Position numbers and translations under genes: made by a program. From Isoetes taiwanensis (Eukaryota; Streptophyta; Lycopodiopsida; Isoetales; Isoetaceae), in the NCBI GenBank assembly GCA_021234155.1, contig JAJEKV010000006.1, positions 24,450,723-24,514,722 of the forward strand: a stretch of DNA of 64,000 bases, written 5' to 3'. This document shows positions 21,383 through 33,098 of the stretch, piece after piece. Position 1 is the first letter of the stretch; each line of letters opens with the position of its first letter. Under the pieces are notes generated by a model. That model was not told the origin of the DNA. It saw only the letters and a list, made by a program, of their open reading frames with translations, and did no database searches.

Positions 21383-22790
21383 GTATATTTTGTTGTCTCA
21401 GGTGAATTTTCCATTTACAACTATTAGCACGACTATATACTAACCTGCTCATACTTTGTAATCACAGAACTAATATATTTTACTACTTATCTTTTGAAGA
21501 AGAGTCTAATTTTCTCAGATATACTGCATAATTTTTGATGCAATTTATTTTGGAAATCAATAAAATTATTCAACTGTTGGTGGTCAAAATTTACAGCACA
21601 TAAAATAGCATAAGCAATCTAAGGTCGAATTTTACTACTGTGTAGGAAACAAAAAGTAGTCTCCGGGAGTTTGTCTTCCATGAACTTTGTATGGTGTGCT
21701 TCAAATGCCTTCCCAATTTGGTTTTTGCCAAAGTGCGCTTTGTTATATAGGTATTCAAATATAGAAGAAGAAGAAAGGAACACAACCTTCACAAGCATAT
21801 TGTATTTCATGTAAAGCAAGACAAATTCTACAGGCATATTGTGGTTGCTTGGGTCATTTCTATCATGAGTTTCTATCTCTATTACATCATTGTCAGAAAC
21901 ACTTTTACGCCATCGCTTTTATTCCATTTTCTTGTGAGAAGTGCCATCTCGCAGATCCTCTTTTCTTTTGTTTGAATGTGAGAAATCATATCACCCCTTC
22001 TCGATTCATTCTTAGGAATGATGTGTTCCCCGGATTTTAACATTGGTTTTAGCAAAGATGTGATCGGTAGAATGGCATCTATTTTCCGTGATGCCATATA
22101 TATTGTATGTGACTTTCTTTGGTGCTGCTTTTTTTTTTATGAAGTAGTTAAGGAACAATTCATTGCTCATCTACCTTTGTGTAGTCCACAAGTGCAATGG
22201 CGTTGTTGTCGCTGACATTTGTATGCTGCCCGCCTCTGTATTTCTTGCTTTAAGGTTGTAGATGTTAAAGTGTACAGCTATAATTTTGGAATACTCTTTT
22301 TTGTTGAAGGTAAGAATATGGCAGTATATAGTTCTTGATGAGACTCAAGTAGTGAATAGTGCATCCGTGAAAGAAGGATGTCTATAACATTGTTGCAGGA
22401 GCGTTAAGAAATGGCTGCCTGTTGCTTTCTTCTATGCTTAAACAGTCATTGTTGACTGCAAAAAAGATCTTTCTATTTATAGTATTTTTTCAAAATACAA
22501 AAGATGAAGATTTCCCACAAAAGAGGAGCACATGTCTGTTGTTAAGAAACTAGCTAAGGACGATCCTATATAACCTTTAAATACTATAACTTATCATAAG
22601 TACACTTAGAATTGCCTGTGGTCTCATAACAATAAGTTTTAGCTTTCATTGACGTAACCATCATTTAAGATGATCCATTGGTCGCAAATTACTACCTCGA
22701 TTTCATTATTTCGCTGCAATACAAAATTTGATGTTGATGGTACGCTTGTTGCTTTGTGCGGCGCCCTTCCTTGTCCTAGGTAATCGCACA
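21383..22790. other. Unassigned DNA downstream of the B3 fragments
   Basis: Open stretches such as 21,849-22,040 (ITPSRFILRNDVFPGF) look slightly protein-like but match no domain I can name. No repeat or RNA gene was recognised. Confidence 0.35.
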
Positions 22791-22791
22791 A

Positions 22792-23109
22792 TCATCCAAT
22801 ATCGGGCTTACATACAATTTGTAGGCAAAAGATAATGAGATTCTCGATGCTTACTTCAATTTGATTTCGTGGTTTGAACAATAGTACTTTTAATTCTTTC
22901 CATGTGTCCACCCCCGCAATTGGGTTGAACAATGCAAATGGGCCAAAGGATCCATAGGGAAGATATCGGTGAAGCATTGAGTGAATTGTACCCCTGTGCT
23001 GGTCTCCAGGTGCACGCTCTTCTAGCAAACTGAACATAAAATCTGGGAAATATCGTTCAATTCCTAGTGCACGGAAAATTGCACTAGGAAATTCCTTCAA
23101 TCCATCCAC
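22792..23109 (-). CDS. Unassigned 105-codon open frame
   Basis: The reading MDGLKEFPSAIFRALGIERY, FSLLEERAPGDQHRG, MLHRYLPYGSFGPFALFNPI has balanced composition and no low-complexity runs, unlike its neighbours. I recognise no family. It may be an exon or a gene fragment, as no splice context could be established. Confidence 0.25.
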   Translation of the reverse strand: MDGLKEFPSAIFRALGIERYFPDFMFSLLEERAPGDQHRGTIHSMLHRYLPYGSFGPFALFNPIAGVDTWKELKVLLFKPRNQIEVSIENLIIFCLQIVCKPDIG

Positions 23110-25844
23110 ATTTTATGTGTTTTACTTCTTCATCGTGATCGATCTCGCATCGCAATGCATAAGAACTTGTTAGTATTAGTTGTTCTCGCCACTACATCAC
23201 CGAGAGTGGAATGCCCATCCCCGATCCGACATCGCTCAAAGTTATCCGCAAAAAGCATGGATTAGCTTGCGATGTTAAAAGTGCATCTTTCCTAATTCTC
23301 TAATCCATAAACGACTTCACTTTCTATTGTCTAATTTGAGAATTTTCTTTGCAAATAACCTTGGAGCAATTGAGCAAGAACAGTAAACGAAGAAGTCGAA
23401 CACAGATCAGACGTGCATGCATGTAATGATGCATCCCATTGGTATTTATAGCATCAAGAAATTCTATAAGTCGCCTATCATAAATGCTAAAAGCTACTTT
23501 AGCCGAATTTAAGCGATGATTTGAAGCGTAATGGATACCGAATTGTATCCGATCTTCCTTTTAATTTCAAAGACGCAATTCATAATTTATGAATTTAATT
23601 GTATATGTCAAAGATGTAAAGGCATATTCAGCTTTTATATTAGTCTCAAAATATTAGTGGTGTACAATTTGTCAATGGTAACAACGTGTTTGAAGAAGCA
23701 AAATATTGCCATTATTGGTTGTAACATTAGAAGCTTAATGTTGCATGCATATGGACTCTATATGCCAAGGTGCAACATCAATGATATTTTCTTATGCTCA
23801 TCTCACTTAGCAAAGTCTTGTGTTTTTAATAAACAGTCGCTATCCCCTTGTAGATGCCACTCTCCCATCATATACGATAGAATAGAGAGCAACCCCTTTC
23901 CAGAAGTTACGGGGCTATTTTGCCCCCTCACCCGATCGCCTGTAGTTCATTCCCCAGAACGCCTAGGATATCCTACTTAAGAATCTTCCCAGGGCAAGGT
24001 TGCATTCAATACACACTTATTGCACCTTACAAACCTTGCATGCAATGTCTAGGATGTAATGTTATTTATCCTTATTCCACTAACATATTTGAGTTCAAAT
24101 ATTAAATCATAAAGAAACATAGAAGGAAAAGCAAGATAAGATTGAATGAAAAGACTAGGGGGAACGATAATACTTCTTATGTCTAAGTAGTGAAATTATT
24201 TTATAGACCTCAGCATTGTTGTTTTGCAAACCTTTATCTTAAAAGGTTATCATCATAAACAGAGACGAATCATGTTTGTCTTGAAAACCTTACTCTAAAA
24301 AGATTATGACCATAGATGTGGGGAAAAATTATGGATCGAATGGGAAGGAACCACTTTTGTAGTTGCACACGATGATTGACTATTTCAACCTAATTCTGAT
24401 TGGCATACAAAGAAATGATAGCAAGATTGCTACTATGGGCATATCCTGCATTCACATATGCCTATGGGTCATTATTTAATTTACCACTACATTATTATGA
24501 TAGTTTCATAATTGAATCTAAGCATATATCACTATTAGAAAGCATAAGAAACACATGAAATACTCGCACGAACTTACGAGACAATGTTTTTCTACTATGG
24601 TTCTTCTCAAAATTTATTTTGTTTTAATAATTTGGCCTAGATATCTTCACAGTTTTTTTAAATTCCCAGAAATTTTCTCCGAGAGTGATAGAACGCACTG
24701 TTTTGAGACCAAAAGGCAAAGAATGGATATCTTGTGATAATCAAAGGTCGCCATATAGCTTTTCTTCCCTCGAGCTCTACGCATGAGTAAAACACTAAAA
24801 CGGCATCCTACATTTTTCGTATGAACCTAATGGACCAGAAATCCATGTCGAGGACCTTCTTGCCTTGTGATGCGTTCTCTCGTCACCGACTTCTCAAATA
24901 GGCATGTCTCAGGAAGATGCGAATTCTCTAATGTAAATTCCCCTAATATTCCCTTACGATTCATTAACGTAGACGCGAAAAGTTCCTTAGATGTTATATA
25001 AGGAATCTGATGAAACCTTTTCATAGGTTTATTGCATCTTGGCTCCAAATGAAATATCCTCTCCAACCTAATAACTAGGTTTGTTCTTAGGCCTCCTCAT
25101 GTGAAATGTAGGTTTAATAGATGAGAAATTGAAGCACATCTTAATTACATCCATTTGGGACATCTAAGAGGTAAAACGAGACATAACCGCCTATATAGTT
25201 TGTGCCCTTAAGAAATATTCTGCTTTTGCATTGTGGATAGACAATCTCAAACGTGTCTTCTAAATCTTTTAAAGCAATCCTAAGGCATTATGGAATATGA
25301 AAGTATACAACGAAGAGATCTCGGTTTTAATTCACCTTATACCATCTTAGCTCTTCAAATTGCAGCGATCTATTATTTCAAAGGATGCTATTTAATAGGA
25401 AAACGGTTGAAGTCCAATTCAAGAACTAACTACAAAGAAGTCTTGAAGAATTTAATAATTAAGAAATTAATTATGTTATTCAAATTTGTTCTTCCTCATC
25501 TTGCCTCTCTCTTTCTTGTCCATGACCTTTGTTACTCGGCCGATGATCCTTTTGTCCATCATAACCTATTCCTCGCACCACTTGGACATTCTCATGCTAA
25601 GTGTCTACTTTCTCAACATATAAAACAACCTCAAGCACTCCGAGGCAAATAATTCCTAGTAATTGCATATTTCCTCGCAGTAAATTGTCCACTTCCTCCA
25701 AATTTGAACCATCCCCAGTCACCCCCGGATCATGTTGTACATTTGCTTCCTCTTCCTTCAAATCCACAAATTCTTTCTAGAGCCCTCACTATTTCCTCCA
25801 CTATATCCGATATGTATATGTTCTTATGTTTGTCCTCCCGAATC
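23110..25844. other. Unassigned intergenic DNA
   Basis: No gene was recognised on either strand apart from the short rRNA-like piece at 23,889-23,924. Frames at 24,827-25,066 (minus) and 25,290-25,652 (plus) are open but show no domain and no codon pattern that I trust. Confidence 0.4.
23889..23924 (-). other. LSU rRNA-like antisense fragment
   Basis: The plus strand reads CCAGAAGTTACGGGGCTATT and then TTGCC, preceded by CCCCTTT. This is the reverse complement of a highly conserved segment of bacterial/plastid-type 23S rRNA. The match is short and the sequence beyond TTTTGCC diverges. It would be a nuclear insert of organellar DNA or a chance relic. Confidence 0.4.
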
Positions 25845-26195
25845 CGACCGCTGATCCGAGATCCTACGGCTCACGTGGGCTTTGGGATCGATCCTACTGC
25901 CCCATGGCTTGGGAGTTTGTGTATAGACTATATATGTAAGCTGATCCCACGGTCCGTGTTGATTCGATCCTCGATCGCCGGTCCCGAGATCCCACGGCTC
26001 ACGCTGGTTTGGGACACATCCCACGGTGCACATGGCTTTGGGAATTATATGTAATCGATCCTACGGCCCAGTGTTGTTCTTGATCTTGATCGCGATCTAG
26101 GATCCTATGACTCATGTTGCTTTAGATTTTTGCCACATGGCACGATCTCGGCCCTTGATCGGGTCCAAGATCCGATGGCCCACGTTGAATGCTCA
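25845..26195. repeat. Degenerate GATCC(T/C)ACGGC(T/C)CACG repeats
   Basis: At least five diverged units of about 40-65 bases share GATCC, ACGGC(T/C)CACG and GCTTTGGGA. The left end of Helitron copy 1 falls within this repeat field. One related unit (AAGATCCGATGGCCCACG at about 26,170, and its counterpart near 43,100) lies inside the Helitron, so the boundary is hard to place exactly. Confidence 0.5.
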
Positions 26196-26235
26196 TCGTT
26201 TAAGGAAAGGCTTTTAAAATTTTTATGTTGTGTGG

Positions 26236-26288
26236 AGGATTTGAACCCTAGTCATTGACCCCCACTTCCATTCTAACCACTAGACCAA
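26236..26288 (-). repeat. tRNA-like SINE head in Helitron copy 1
   Basis: On the minus strand TGGTCTAGTGGTTAGAAT (A box) is followed by TAGGGTTCAAATCC (B box) at tRNA spacing. The counterpart in copy 2 at about 43,166-43,223 is more worn, especially in the A box. The two boxes fit an internal pol III promoter; no complete cloverleaf is present. Confidence 0.6.
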
Positions 26289-26378
26289 GCATTAATTCTT
26301 CCAATTTATGTTTCAAATATACTTAAGGGTAACAATCCAGTTAAGATAAAATCGAGTATAACATTCTAACTAGTTCAA

Positions 26379-27060
26379 AAGAGTTCTAGAATAGAAAGTT
26401 CTAGAATCTTCTAGAAAATTCCAAAAAATTCTAGAAAATTCTAGAACATAAGAGAATCTCGGGGAAATCTATGAAAATTCTTCTAGAAAGTTTCAAATTG
26501 TTCTAATAGGTTCTAGAATGCTCGAGAATGTAGGAATCCATGGGAAGGCAAGAGAATCTAGGGAAATACTTCCAGAAAGTTCTAGGACATTTTGAAAGTC
26601 CCAAATGTTCCGAAAAAGTCTTAGAATGTTCTAAAAAGTTCTAGAATGTAAAGGAATCCGTGAGAATCTAACTAATCTAAGAAAATCTCATAAAATGTGA
26701 GAGAATCTAGGAAAATATTTACAAGCCTAAGGGAATCTCTTAAAATCTAGGGGATCTAAGGGAATCTTCATAAAATCTAAGGCAATCTAAGAAAATGTTG
26801 ATGAAATCTTAGAGTATCTAGGGGAATCTTTATAGAATCTCTTTGAATCTCATATAATCTAAGGGAACCTTAAAGGGATCTAAGGGAATCTAAGGGGATC
26901 TAAGGGGATCTTCATAGAATCTTGGAGAATCTACGGAAATCTAATGGAATCTTATAAAATTTAGAGAAATCTCCACGAAACCTCCAAGAGAACCTTGGTA
27001 GAATCTTAGAGAATCTATGAATTTAGAGTATTCTCAAGACATTCTTTTAGAATGTAGGGC
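26379..27060. repeat. Dense TTCTAGAA / GAATCTAAGG array, copy 1
   Basis: The first ~80 bases carry repeated TTCTAGAA, the inverted GAA/TTC arrangement of a heat-shock element. The array then grades into tens of degenerate units of 10-12 bases, GAATCTAAGG, with AATCTTATA and AATCTTCATAGA variants. No coding sequence. It lies near the 3' end of the Helitron. Confidence 0.75.
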
Positions 27061-28253
27061 ACCCACAAGAACTTGCAAAGATAGGAACATGCTAAAACTC
27101 CTAACATGCACCATAGGACGATTAAATTTCTTGTATATGGATACCTATTTAGCATTTCCATTTGGTGTTATTTTCAAATCATGAATGCCAACCAATGTTC
27201 TATTGTTATGTATGTTGATCGATGTGTTATTGTCGCCGGCGATCATGTTCTCGCAACAATTGGGTTTCCTTTGTGCAAATGTATTGGCCATTTAACATAT
27301 TGTTTTTGTCAAACATTGAAGTTGTTAATTAGTGTATAAGTCCTCGTTGTAACATAAACGCTTAGTACTTTTGGCTTAATGTGGCTTTGGAAGTTTATGC
27401 CAAGCTAACTCACTTTGATACCCCATAATTGAAGATTACTTTTCAAACATTTGGTCGCCATCTTCCAAAGGTTTCCGTGGCGAAGTAAGTATTGGAACAA
27501 AACAGCTTGCCTCCACGCCTTGTTGTATTCAGCTTCCTACCCCTTTTATGACTATATGCACTCCTCCCCATTTTCTTTGGTTCAATTTGAATAAATCTTA
27601 TTGTATTGTGGAGCAAATTGTGCCATTTGAAACAACATCGCCACCTCACACCGTGCAAACGAAAATGGGCCATTTATAGGTAAATGTCACATGAAGCCAG
27701 CCATTTAAAGGCAATGGTGCGACAAATATTTCTCAAGAAATGGAGCAACACAAGTTAATACGAATGAAGCACACTTGTGTCATGTCCATAGTATTCATGA
27801 CTACCATTGTTTGGAGAGCTATTTATTCTTCAGATATTTTCATATATGTTCATATATTTGCATTGAACTTGCTATTTGGGACTCAATTATACTGCTCATC
27901 GAACGATATTTTATGCAAACACAATATTCTTTAAAAGATATGGAAGATCTATCATAGATTATCTTTAGTGATTGCAAATTAGAAGTCATGTAATAACAAT
28001 TGAAATGCTAACTTCATAAATTGCAAACCTTAACATTATTTGGTATATGATATTGACCATTGTATTTGGAATTGAACTTGCAATAGTGAAATATTAGGAC
28101 AGAATAAAGCAAAGGAATTCAACACATTGAAGTCAAATTATTTTATTGATCAAGCAAAGAATAACTATAGAGCAAAATTTTCAAAAAACATACATAGATA
28201 TTATTTAACTTTCACCATAAAACATGTTTATAAAAGTGATACCCTCTCACACT
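27061..28253. other. Helitron passenger DNA without recognisable gene, copy 1
   Basis: Aligns with about 43,996-45,367 in copy 2. Short frames on both strands differ between copies and none keeps its reading frame in both, so I do not call genes here. Confidence 0.5.
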
Positions 28254-28472
28254 TTAAGGTAGGGAAATTGAGCTTAGAATATTAACCATGTATTCTTTTA
28301 AAGGTAAAACTACCATGTTCATGCCTACACCGCCAAAATCCGCATTTAGCACAATAATATACCGGAAAATAGAACCACCTGAATATCTTAAAGATGGCTC
28401 TAGTTTGCAAGTAAGTCGATTATTTGGCCTAGCTAGTACTTCCTCAAAGAACTTCCTTTTCCATTGAGGCAA
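28254..28472 (-). pseudogene. Unassigned frame kept in part in both Helitron copies (copy 1)
   Basis: Reads KRKFFEEVLARPNN, then GGSIFRYIIVLNADFGGVGMNMVV. The copy-2 counterpart reads KFFEEVLARPNN, then GGSIFQHIIVLLNAQFGSVGMNMVV. Conservation of protein-like sequence across copies hints at a former exon. I do not recognise the family. It lies about 500 bases downstream (minus sense) of the B3 fragment and could belong to the same captured gene. Confidence 0.3.
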
Positions 28473-28959
28473 ACTTCAAATGCTCTTCTTATCACGCCGA
28501 TAAATGCATGATCAAATCGAAATAGAGTAAGTAGAAAGAACTCGACACCAGATAGAAAACAATAATTAGCCTAAACACGAACATTTAATTGGCCAAGAGA
28601 TAAACTATAAACTTTTCTGGCTTAAAAGCCCTTCAACTATAAATGGAAGCTTCATTTTATCAATTATTGAATGAATTATGACCAGCCGGGATTTATGAAT
28701 AAACACATGACAAACAACTTGACATTCAATGTCGCTGGTATAGTCCATCTAACATTTTTAGGTTCTTATATTCAATCCAACTACAATATTACAAATCATG
28801 GAAAGGGCATTCAATATATATTTATCGGGAGTCCGATCATACATTGGAGAACATAAAACAAATGTGGAACTAAGAATAGATCACATAAGGAAAACATTCA
28901 AAGAAAACAAAATGTCGCTTTCCTAAACATAAAAAGCCCCTAACACTAATTAACTTCGA

Positions 28960-29105
28960 GGCTTTAGCCTATGTAAAGTCGCACCTTCCGTAACTTTCAT
29001 ATTCCATTGAAGTTCATCTCCATGCAATTTAAATTTAAGATATCACCAAGTCGTAAGCCAAAACAATTTTTGAAAGCATTCCAACCATGGTCGGACGATG
29101 CTTGC
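28960..29105 (-). pseudogene. Captured B3-domain fragment, Helitron copy 1
   Basis: On the minus strand it reads HGWNAFKNCFGLRLGDIL and then loses the copy-2 frame by one base. It is the C-terminal half of a B3 domain (GW--F----L--GD). Helitrons are known to capture host gene pieces, and I infer capture here. Further minus-strand frames at 29,274-29,486 may be upstream exons of the same gene but show no clear motif. Confidence 0.5.
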
Positions 29106-30568
29106 TTTTTTTGCTTGCTAACCCCGCTTCATCACCAGTCCGATAATTACCACAAGGATCCTTTGGGAGTATTTCACCACCTATCTTCTTGTTCTAGTAT
29201 CTAAGCAAAAAAAAAGGAGTAGTAATTCAAAACATTTATAATACTTTGAAAGCAAAAGATAATACGCCAGCATTCAGCCCCTCTGCTGAAGTTCGCCAGA
29301 GAGAGGAACACGGAATGCTTTCTTTGATAATCGGTTCATCTTCATCGATAAATCATCGCCGAACAAAAAACGCCATTCTCGCATCCACATCCACATGCAC
29401 AGAAAATCCTTGTTAATATCACGCCCAGCCTTTTTTATTTGTATTAGCAGGTCCATTGTCGCTAGAGCCAAGTTCCCAATTACCAAGAGGTTTTACACGA
29501 TAAGTCCCATCAAGAGCCTTTTTGTCAAGTTTCCGCCAAGTATTTGATGTGAAACACGTAAGAGCAAAGGCCATCAGTTATATGTTGTTTTCGGCAAGAA
29601 AAACTCCCATCCTTCAAATAAGAAGATTCTTTTGCCCACCGATACCGCGGAAGACGTAATAATTTTTTCGATTCAACCAACAAGAAGAAGGATTTCTTTA
29701 TCCGGTGCTATTGCAACTCCTCCAGCCCTACAAAGATGCTTAAAACGTTAGTGATCACAAGGAGACAGAATAACATAAAGAAATACAACCGCTTTTTACC
29801 AACAATTCGCCAAATTTGACGTTTAAATTAAACACAAATACATCAACAAACTTCGGTTTTACAAAGGTCGGATTGATTAGGTGGGAGAGCAATTCGCTTA
29901 AGAGAAAGCAGAGTAAACAAAAGGAACAGAGGAATTGAAGCAGTACAAATTTAATATCCTATTATAATTATTACATATCTAATCATCCCCCGCCATTTTT
30001 AATGACTCGACGATGCCTTCTTACATAAATATTCCATTTAATATTTGCCTATGAATATTATGTATTAAATCAATCTAAGATTATATAGATGGCATGCATG
30101 TAATTGAACCTAATTCATTTAGAATTCTAATAATTGCGGTTTACATCCAAGGGCATGGCTTTCTAAGACTCATACAATATATGAATTCGAGGAAAGGAGA
30201 ACAAACTACTTATTTCTAGAAAATGAACTACATAAACAAATAAGAATTGATAGACAAAATATCTCTAGCAACAATCTTCGAAACATACCATTGTCGATGA
30301 GGAAACTACATTTAAACAACATATGTGTTTATTTGACTCGAATGACACCAACTATCTCCATAGAAGAAGCCAACTTGGGATATGGATTCAAACGCCTATT
30401 CTCTAAAATGAAGGCAATACACAAAAGAGACCGCAATTTTTAATCTATGCAAGATGAATTCAGAAATTTGAAGGTATTAATTATCCCATGTGACGCCTGA
30501 TATGTTTGTTGCAAGGTGTACTAATGTGGTGAATCATATGCCGACATGTCGCATATCCGTGAATCAAT

Positions 30569-30582
30569 CATGTCGTGACATG
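30569..30582. repeat. CATGTCGTGACATG palindrome among TGTGGTGAAT repeats
   Basis: A 14-base inverted repeat; the copy-2 version at 47,656-47,669 is the perfect palindrome CATGTCGCGACATG. TGTGGTGAAT repeats flank it in both copies. Its role is unknown; it could be the relic of a terminal hairpin of a nested Helitron. Confidence 0.5.
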
Positions 30583-30919
30583 TGGTGCATGTGGTGAATT
30601 ATGTGGTGAATGATATCACCATTTAAACCCTAAAAATTTGACATTCCTTCGCAGACTTTTTGCAAATCTCCCCAAGCTCTGCATCACGGTCCCGTGATTC
30701 AGCCTCCTTCCTTCATGAAAAGTACCCAATGGATCCTATCCGCCATGAAGTTGCTATGCTCTGATAACCTTTCGGCCGATCCTAATTCACTGCTTATGGT
30801 GGTTCTTGTGAAACTATCACTTCAACCTAACGTAAAGACAGCTTCTCTAGATACAAATCGATGTACTACAATCATGCCATCATGGGGGTATGTAACCTAC
30901 ACTAATTAACTATAAAACC

Positions 30920-30944
30920 ATTAATTTAGCCATGCTAAATTAAT
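30920..30944. repeat. 11-bp perfect inverted repeat, ATTAATTTAGC / GCTAAATTAAT
   Basis: Two 11-base arms with a 3-base loop in an AT-rich stretch full of TTAATTA motifs. It is kept in copy 2 near 48,005-48,030. The hairpin-like form could be a Helitron 3' signature or a terminator, but no CTRR end follows closely. Confidence 0.4.
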
Positions 30945-31404
30945 AAGGGTTTAATTAAAGGTTAATTACCCAATTGTTAATTAAGCTAATTAATTCATTA
31001 GTTAGAGACACCTAGCCAAACCCGGCCCAAAATGAGGGTGCTAATTCAAAGCAAAGAAAGTAGATCCCCATCCCAATTTTCCCCAAATCGAACTTCAAGG
31101 AACAGGACCGCTGAGCTAAACTCTATTCAAGCATGGAGATTCCGTACACCAAAAATCCTTTTTAAATTTAGAGTAAGACTTATACATCTAAAATGTTGTG
31201 TGCAATCAAGAAATTTTGTCAAATATATCACCTCCTTATTGTGCACATTGGGCATTATTTCAAATCATCACAAACAAAGCTAAAGGCCGATAATAATCGC
31301 TTCTAACTAGTTTCATAGACTTGTTGGTATGGGAAACTCAACATTTCTTAGAGAATGGACTGATAAATACATAAGAATTGAAAATTTAACATGTCTATTT
31401 GTTT

Positions 31405-31890
31405 ACAAATATAGTATCACCGCATGGAGAAGTGCAACAATAGTCGCCTCATTAAATCATCCGAGATTTGCAAAGCATTTATTATTCACAAGTTAGATGA
31501 ATCTACGGCAAATGTTATGGACCCAAACTTAGTAATATTGGTGTCAGTCCGTAGGTGAGATTTGACAAATGATTACCGCGACATTTGATTTGTTTTGCAC
31601 AACAACATGTATCGAAAAAGGCATGTATCGAAAAGGCACGGGAATTCTTATACTGGATGCATATTCTTTGTACACCAACCTTGCGAAGAAGAAAGCATTC
31701 TTGATCATATATGACGCCTTTGAAACGAGATATTATTCTCAAGATTCCATAGCCGAGGGATGACCAAATAATTCACACAAGCCGCTCATGGAAATAACTT
31801 CATTCACAAAATATGATCACCCGGACTTTGCCTTGTAACTCTATAAGAACTTGATGCCCCGTGAAACATAAGGTAGAAAACATTCATAAA
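31405..31890 (+). pseudogene. Opposite-strand Helitron helicase fragment, copy 1
   Basis: Plus-strand sequence matching the reverse complement of 36,300-36,760, that is the helicase C-terminal region. It reads TFDLFCTTTCIEK, then RYYSQDSIAE, against TFDLFSTTTSMEE and RYYSRDSISE of the minus-strand gene. Homology runs from about 31,405 to 31,890 and stops at both ends. It must derive from a second, oppositely oriented Helitron or an internal inversion. It is also present in copy 2, so it predates the tandem duplication. Confidence 0.7.
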
Positions 31891-32897
31891 ACAAAAAACT
31901 AAGATTCCATATCATGAAATCATTCCATACAAAAAGGCAACTATCATAATGTGTTTAAATGTTTAAAATGTTTAAATGATTTGTTAAACAACTAAATATC
32001 ATTCAAACCCCCCTTTGTGCTGGCATCCTAATACTTGTGTATGCATGCATAGAATACCCAATATCCCATTGCCTACTATGATACAATAAACTGATATCCA
32101 TTAATTAAACCGGAATATATGCCAAATAGTTAATGAAATGTAAAGAATATGTAGAGGTTTGAAGTTGTGAAATCACATAGAGGCACGAGATCGCTATATT
32201 TTTCTATCCTATATTACATCAAATCCCTGGCCAGAACTTTGTATCCATACAATATCTTTATTAAAAGATATACCTCGGTGAGTTCAATCTAAGGGAATAC
32301 ACCATCATAACTAGCATCTTTTTTAGAGTTTCCCACGGGGCCTTCACTTAATACGCTTTGAAATTGTATGCAACATATTTAACAAACTTTTACCACCAAA
32401 CCACGTTTTTGCAATGGCCACCTAAAATGCAAAATAAAACAAACTCTTCACAAGTAATCGTGATGGAATTTGTATTTAAAGAAATTGCTTCTTCAGATAT
32501 ACAAAACAAAGGTAAGACGCATGAAACATTGAGAACGCCGCATGTAAGAGCTTCAAATCTACTAATCCGCATTCTTTAAAAGTTCTGCATTGCTTCTAAA
32601 TTCTCCATCTAATTGAATAGCCTTAGATAATGCTATCTTTGCTCTATCTTATGAAGTTAGACATTGCTCAATAACACTTCGCTTATTACCAAGCAATTTT
32701 TCCCCTTTCACTTTTGTTATTACAATCATGGTGCATTTATTGCACCATGATCTTTTCACTATTGTTTCCCGAGAACTTATTCATTCCCCCGAATGTCAAT
32801 CACCGTCAGTTCAAATTCGCTGTTCTTTTCTCGATAAGAATGACATTGTAACTACTTTCTATTTTGTAACTTATTTAAGTGTTCCATGTCACATCTT

Positions 32898-33098
32898 TCA
32901 CCGCAAAGTCTCAGCCAGCCTTCCGGTACCGTGAGAACCTTCGAAATTGTTTTTGAGCTTGAGCATTCGCTTCAATATGGTCCATGTACCGAGGTTCATA
33001 TTCAACGGTAAACCCAAAGCATCGCTATAATAGACGCCCAACTTTGCCTTCAAAGAATATATTCTCCACCTCCAACTTATCGGCACTTCAAATGTCAT
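32898..33098 (-). pseudogene. Conserved unassigned frame downstream of RPA, copy 1
   Basis: Reads KLGVYYSDALGLPLNMNLGT then WTILKRMLKLKNNF. Copy 2 reads KVGVYYSDALEFTLNMNLGT and then WTILKAKCSSSKTIFEF. Protein-like sequence shared by both copies points to a former coding exon on the same strand as RPA and Rep/helicase. It could be the C-terminal end of the RPA gene or a captured exon; I do not recognise a domain. Confidence 0.35.

Larger units (their letters stand above)
29487..31404. other. Helitron passenger DNA, copy 1, without gene call
   Basis: Aligns with copy 2 at about 46,560-48,500. It contains short palindromes (30,569-30,582; 30,920-30,944) and TGTGGTGAAT microrepeats around 30,520-30,615. 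No reading frame is kept in both copies. Confidence 0.45.

Noticed and set aside
25290-25652. A 120-codon plus-strand frame as a membrane protein
   Set aside because: The composition looks like translated AT-rich non-coding DNA, and no signal peptide, domain or gene context supports it.
26236-26288. A possible functional tRNA gene
   Set aside because: Only A and B boxes are present. Acceptor and anticodon stems cannot be paired, and the copy-2 version is worn, so it is a SINE-type head.
26379-27060. A CRISPR-like or satellite array
   Set aside because: Units are 10-12 bases, degenerate, without spacers of fixed length, and the sequence is plant nuclear. It is not a CRISPR array and is too short to call a centromeric satellite.
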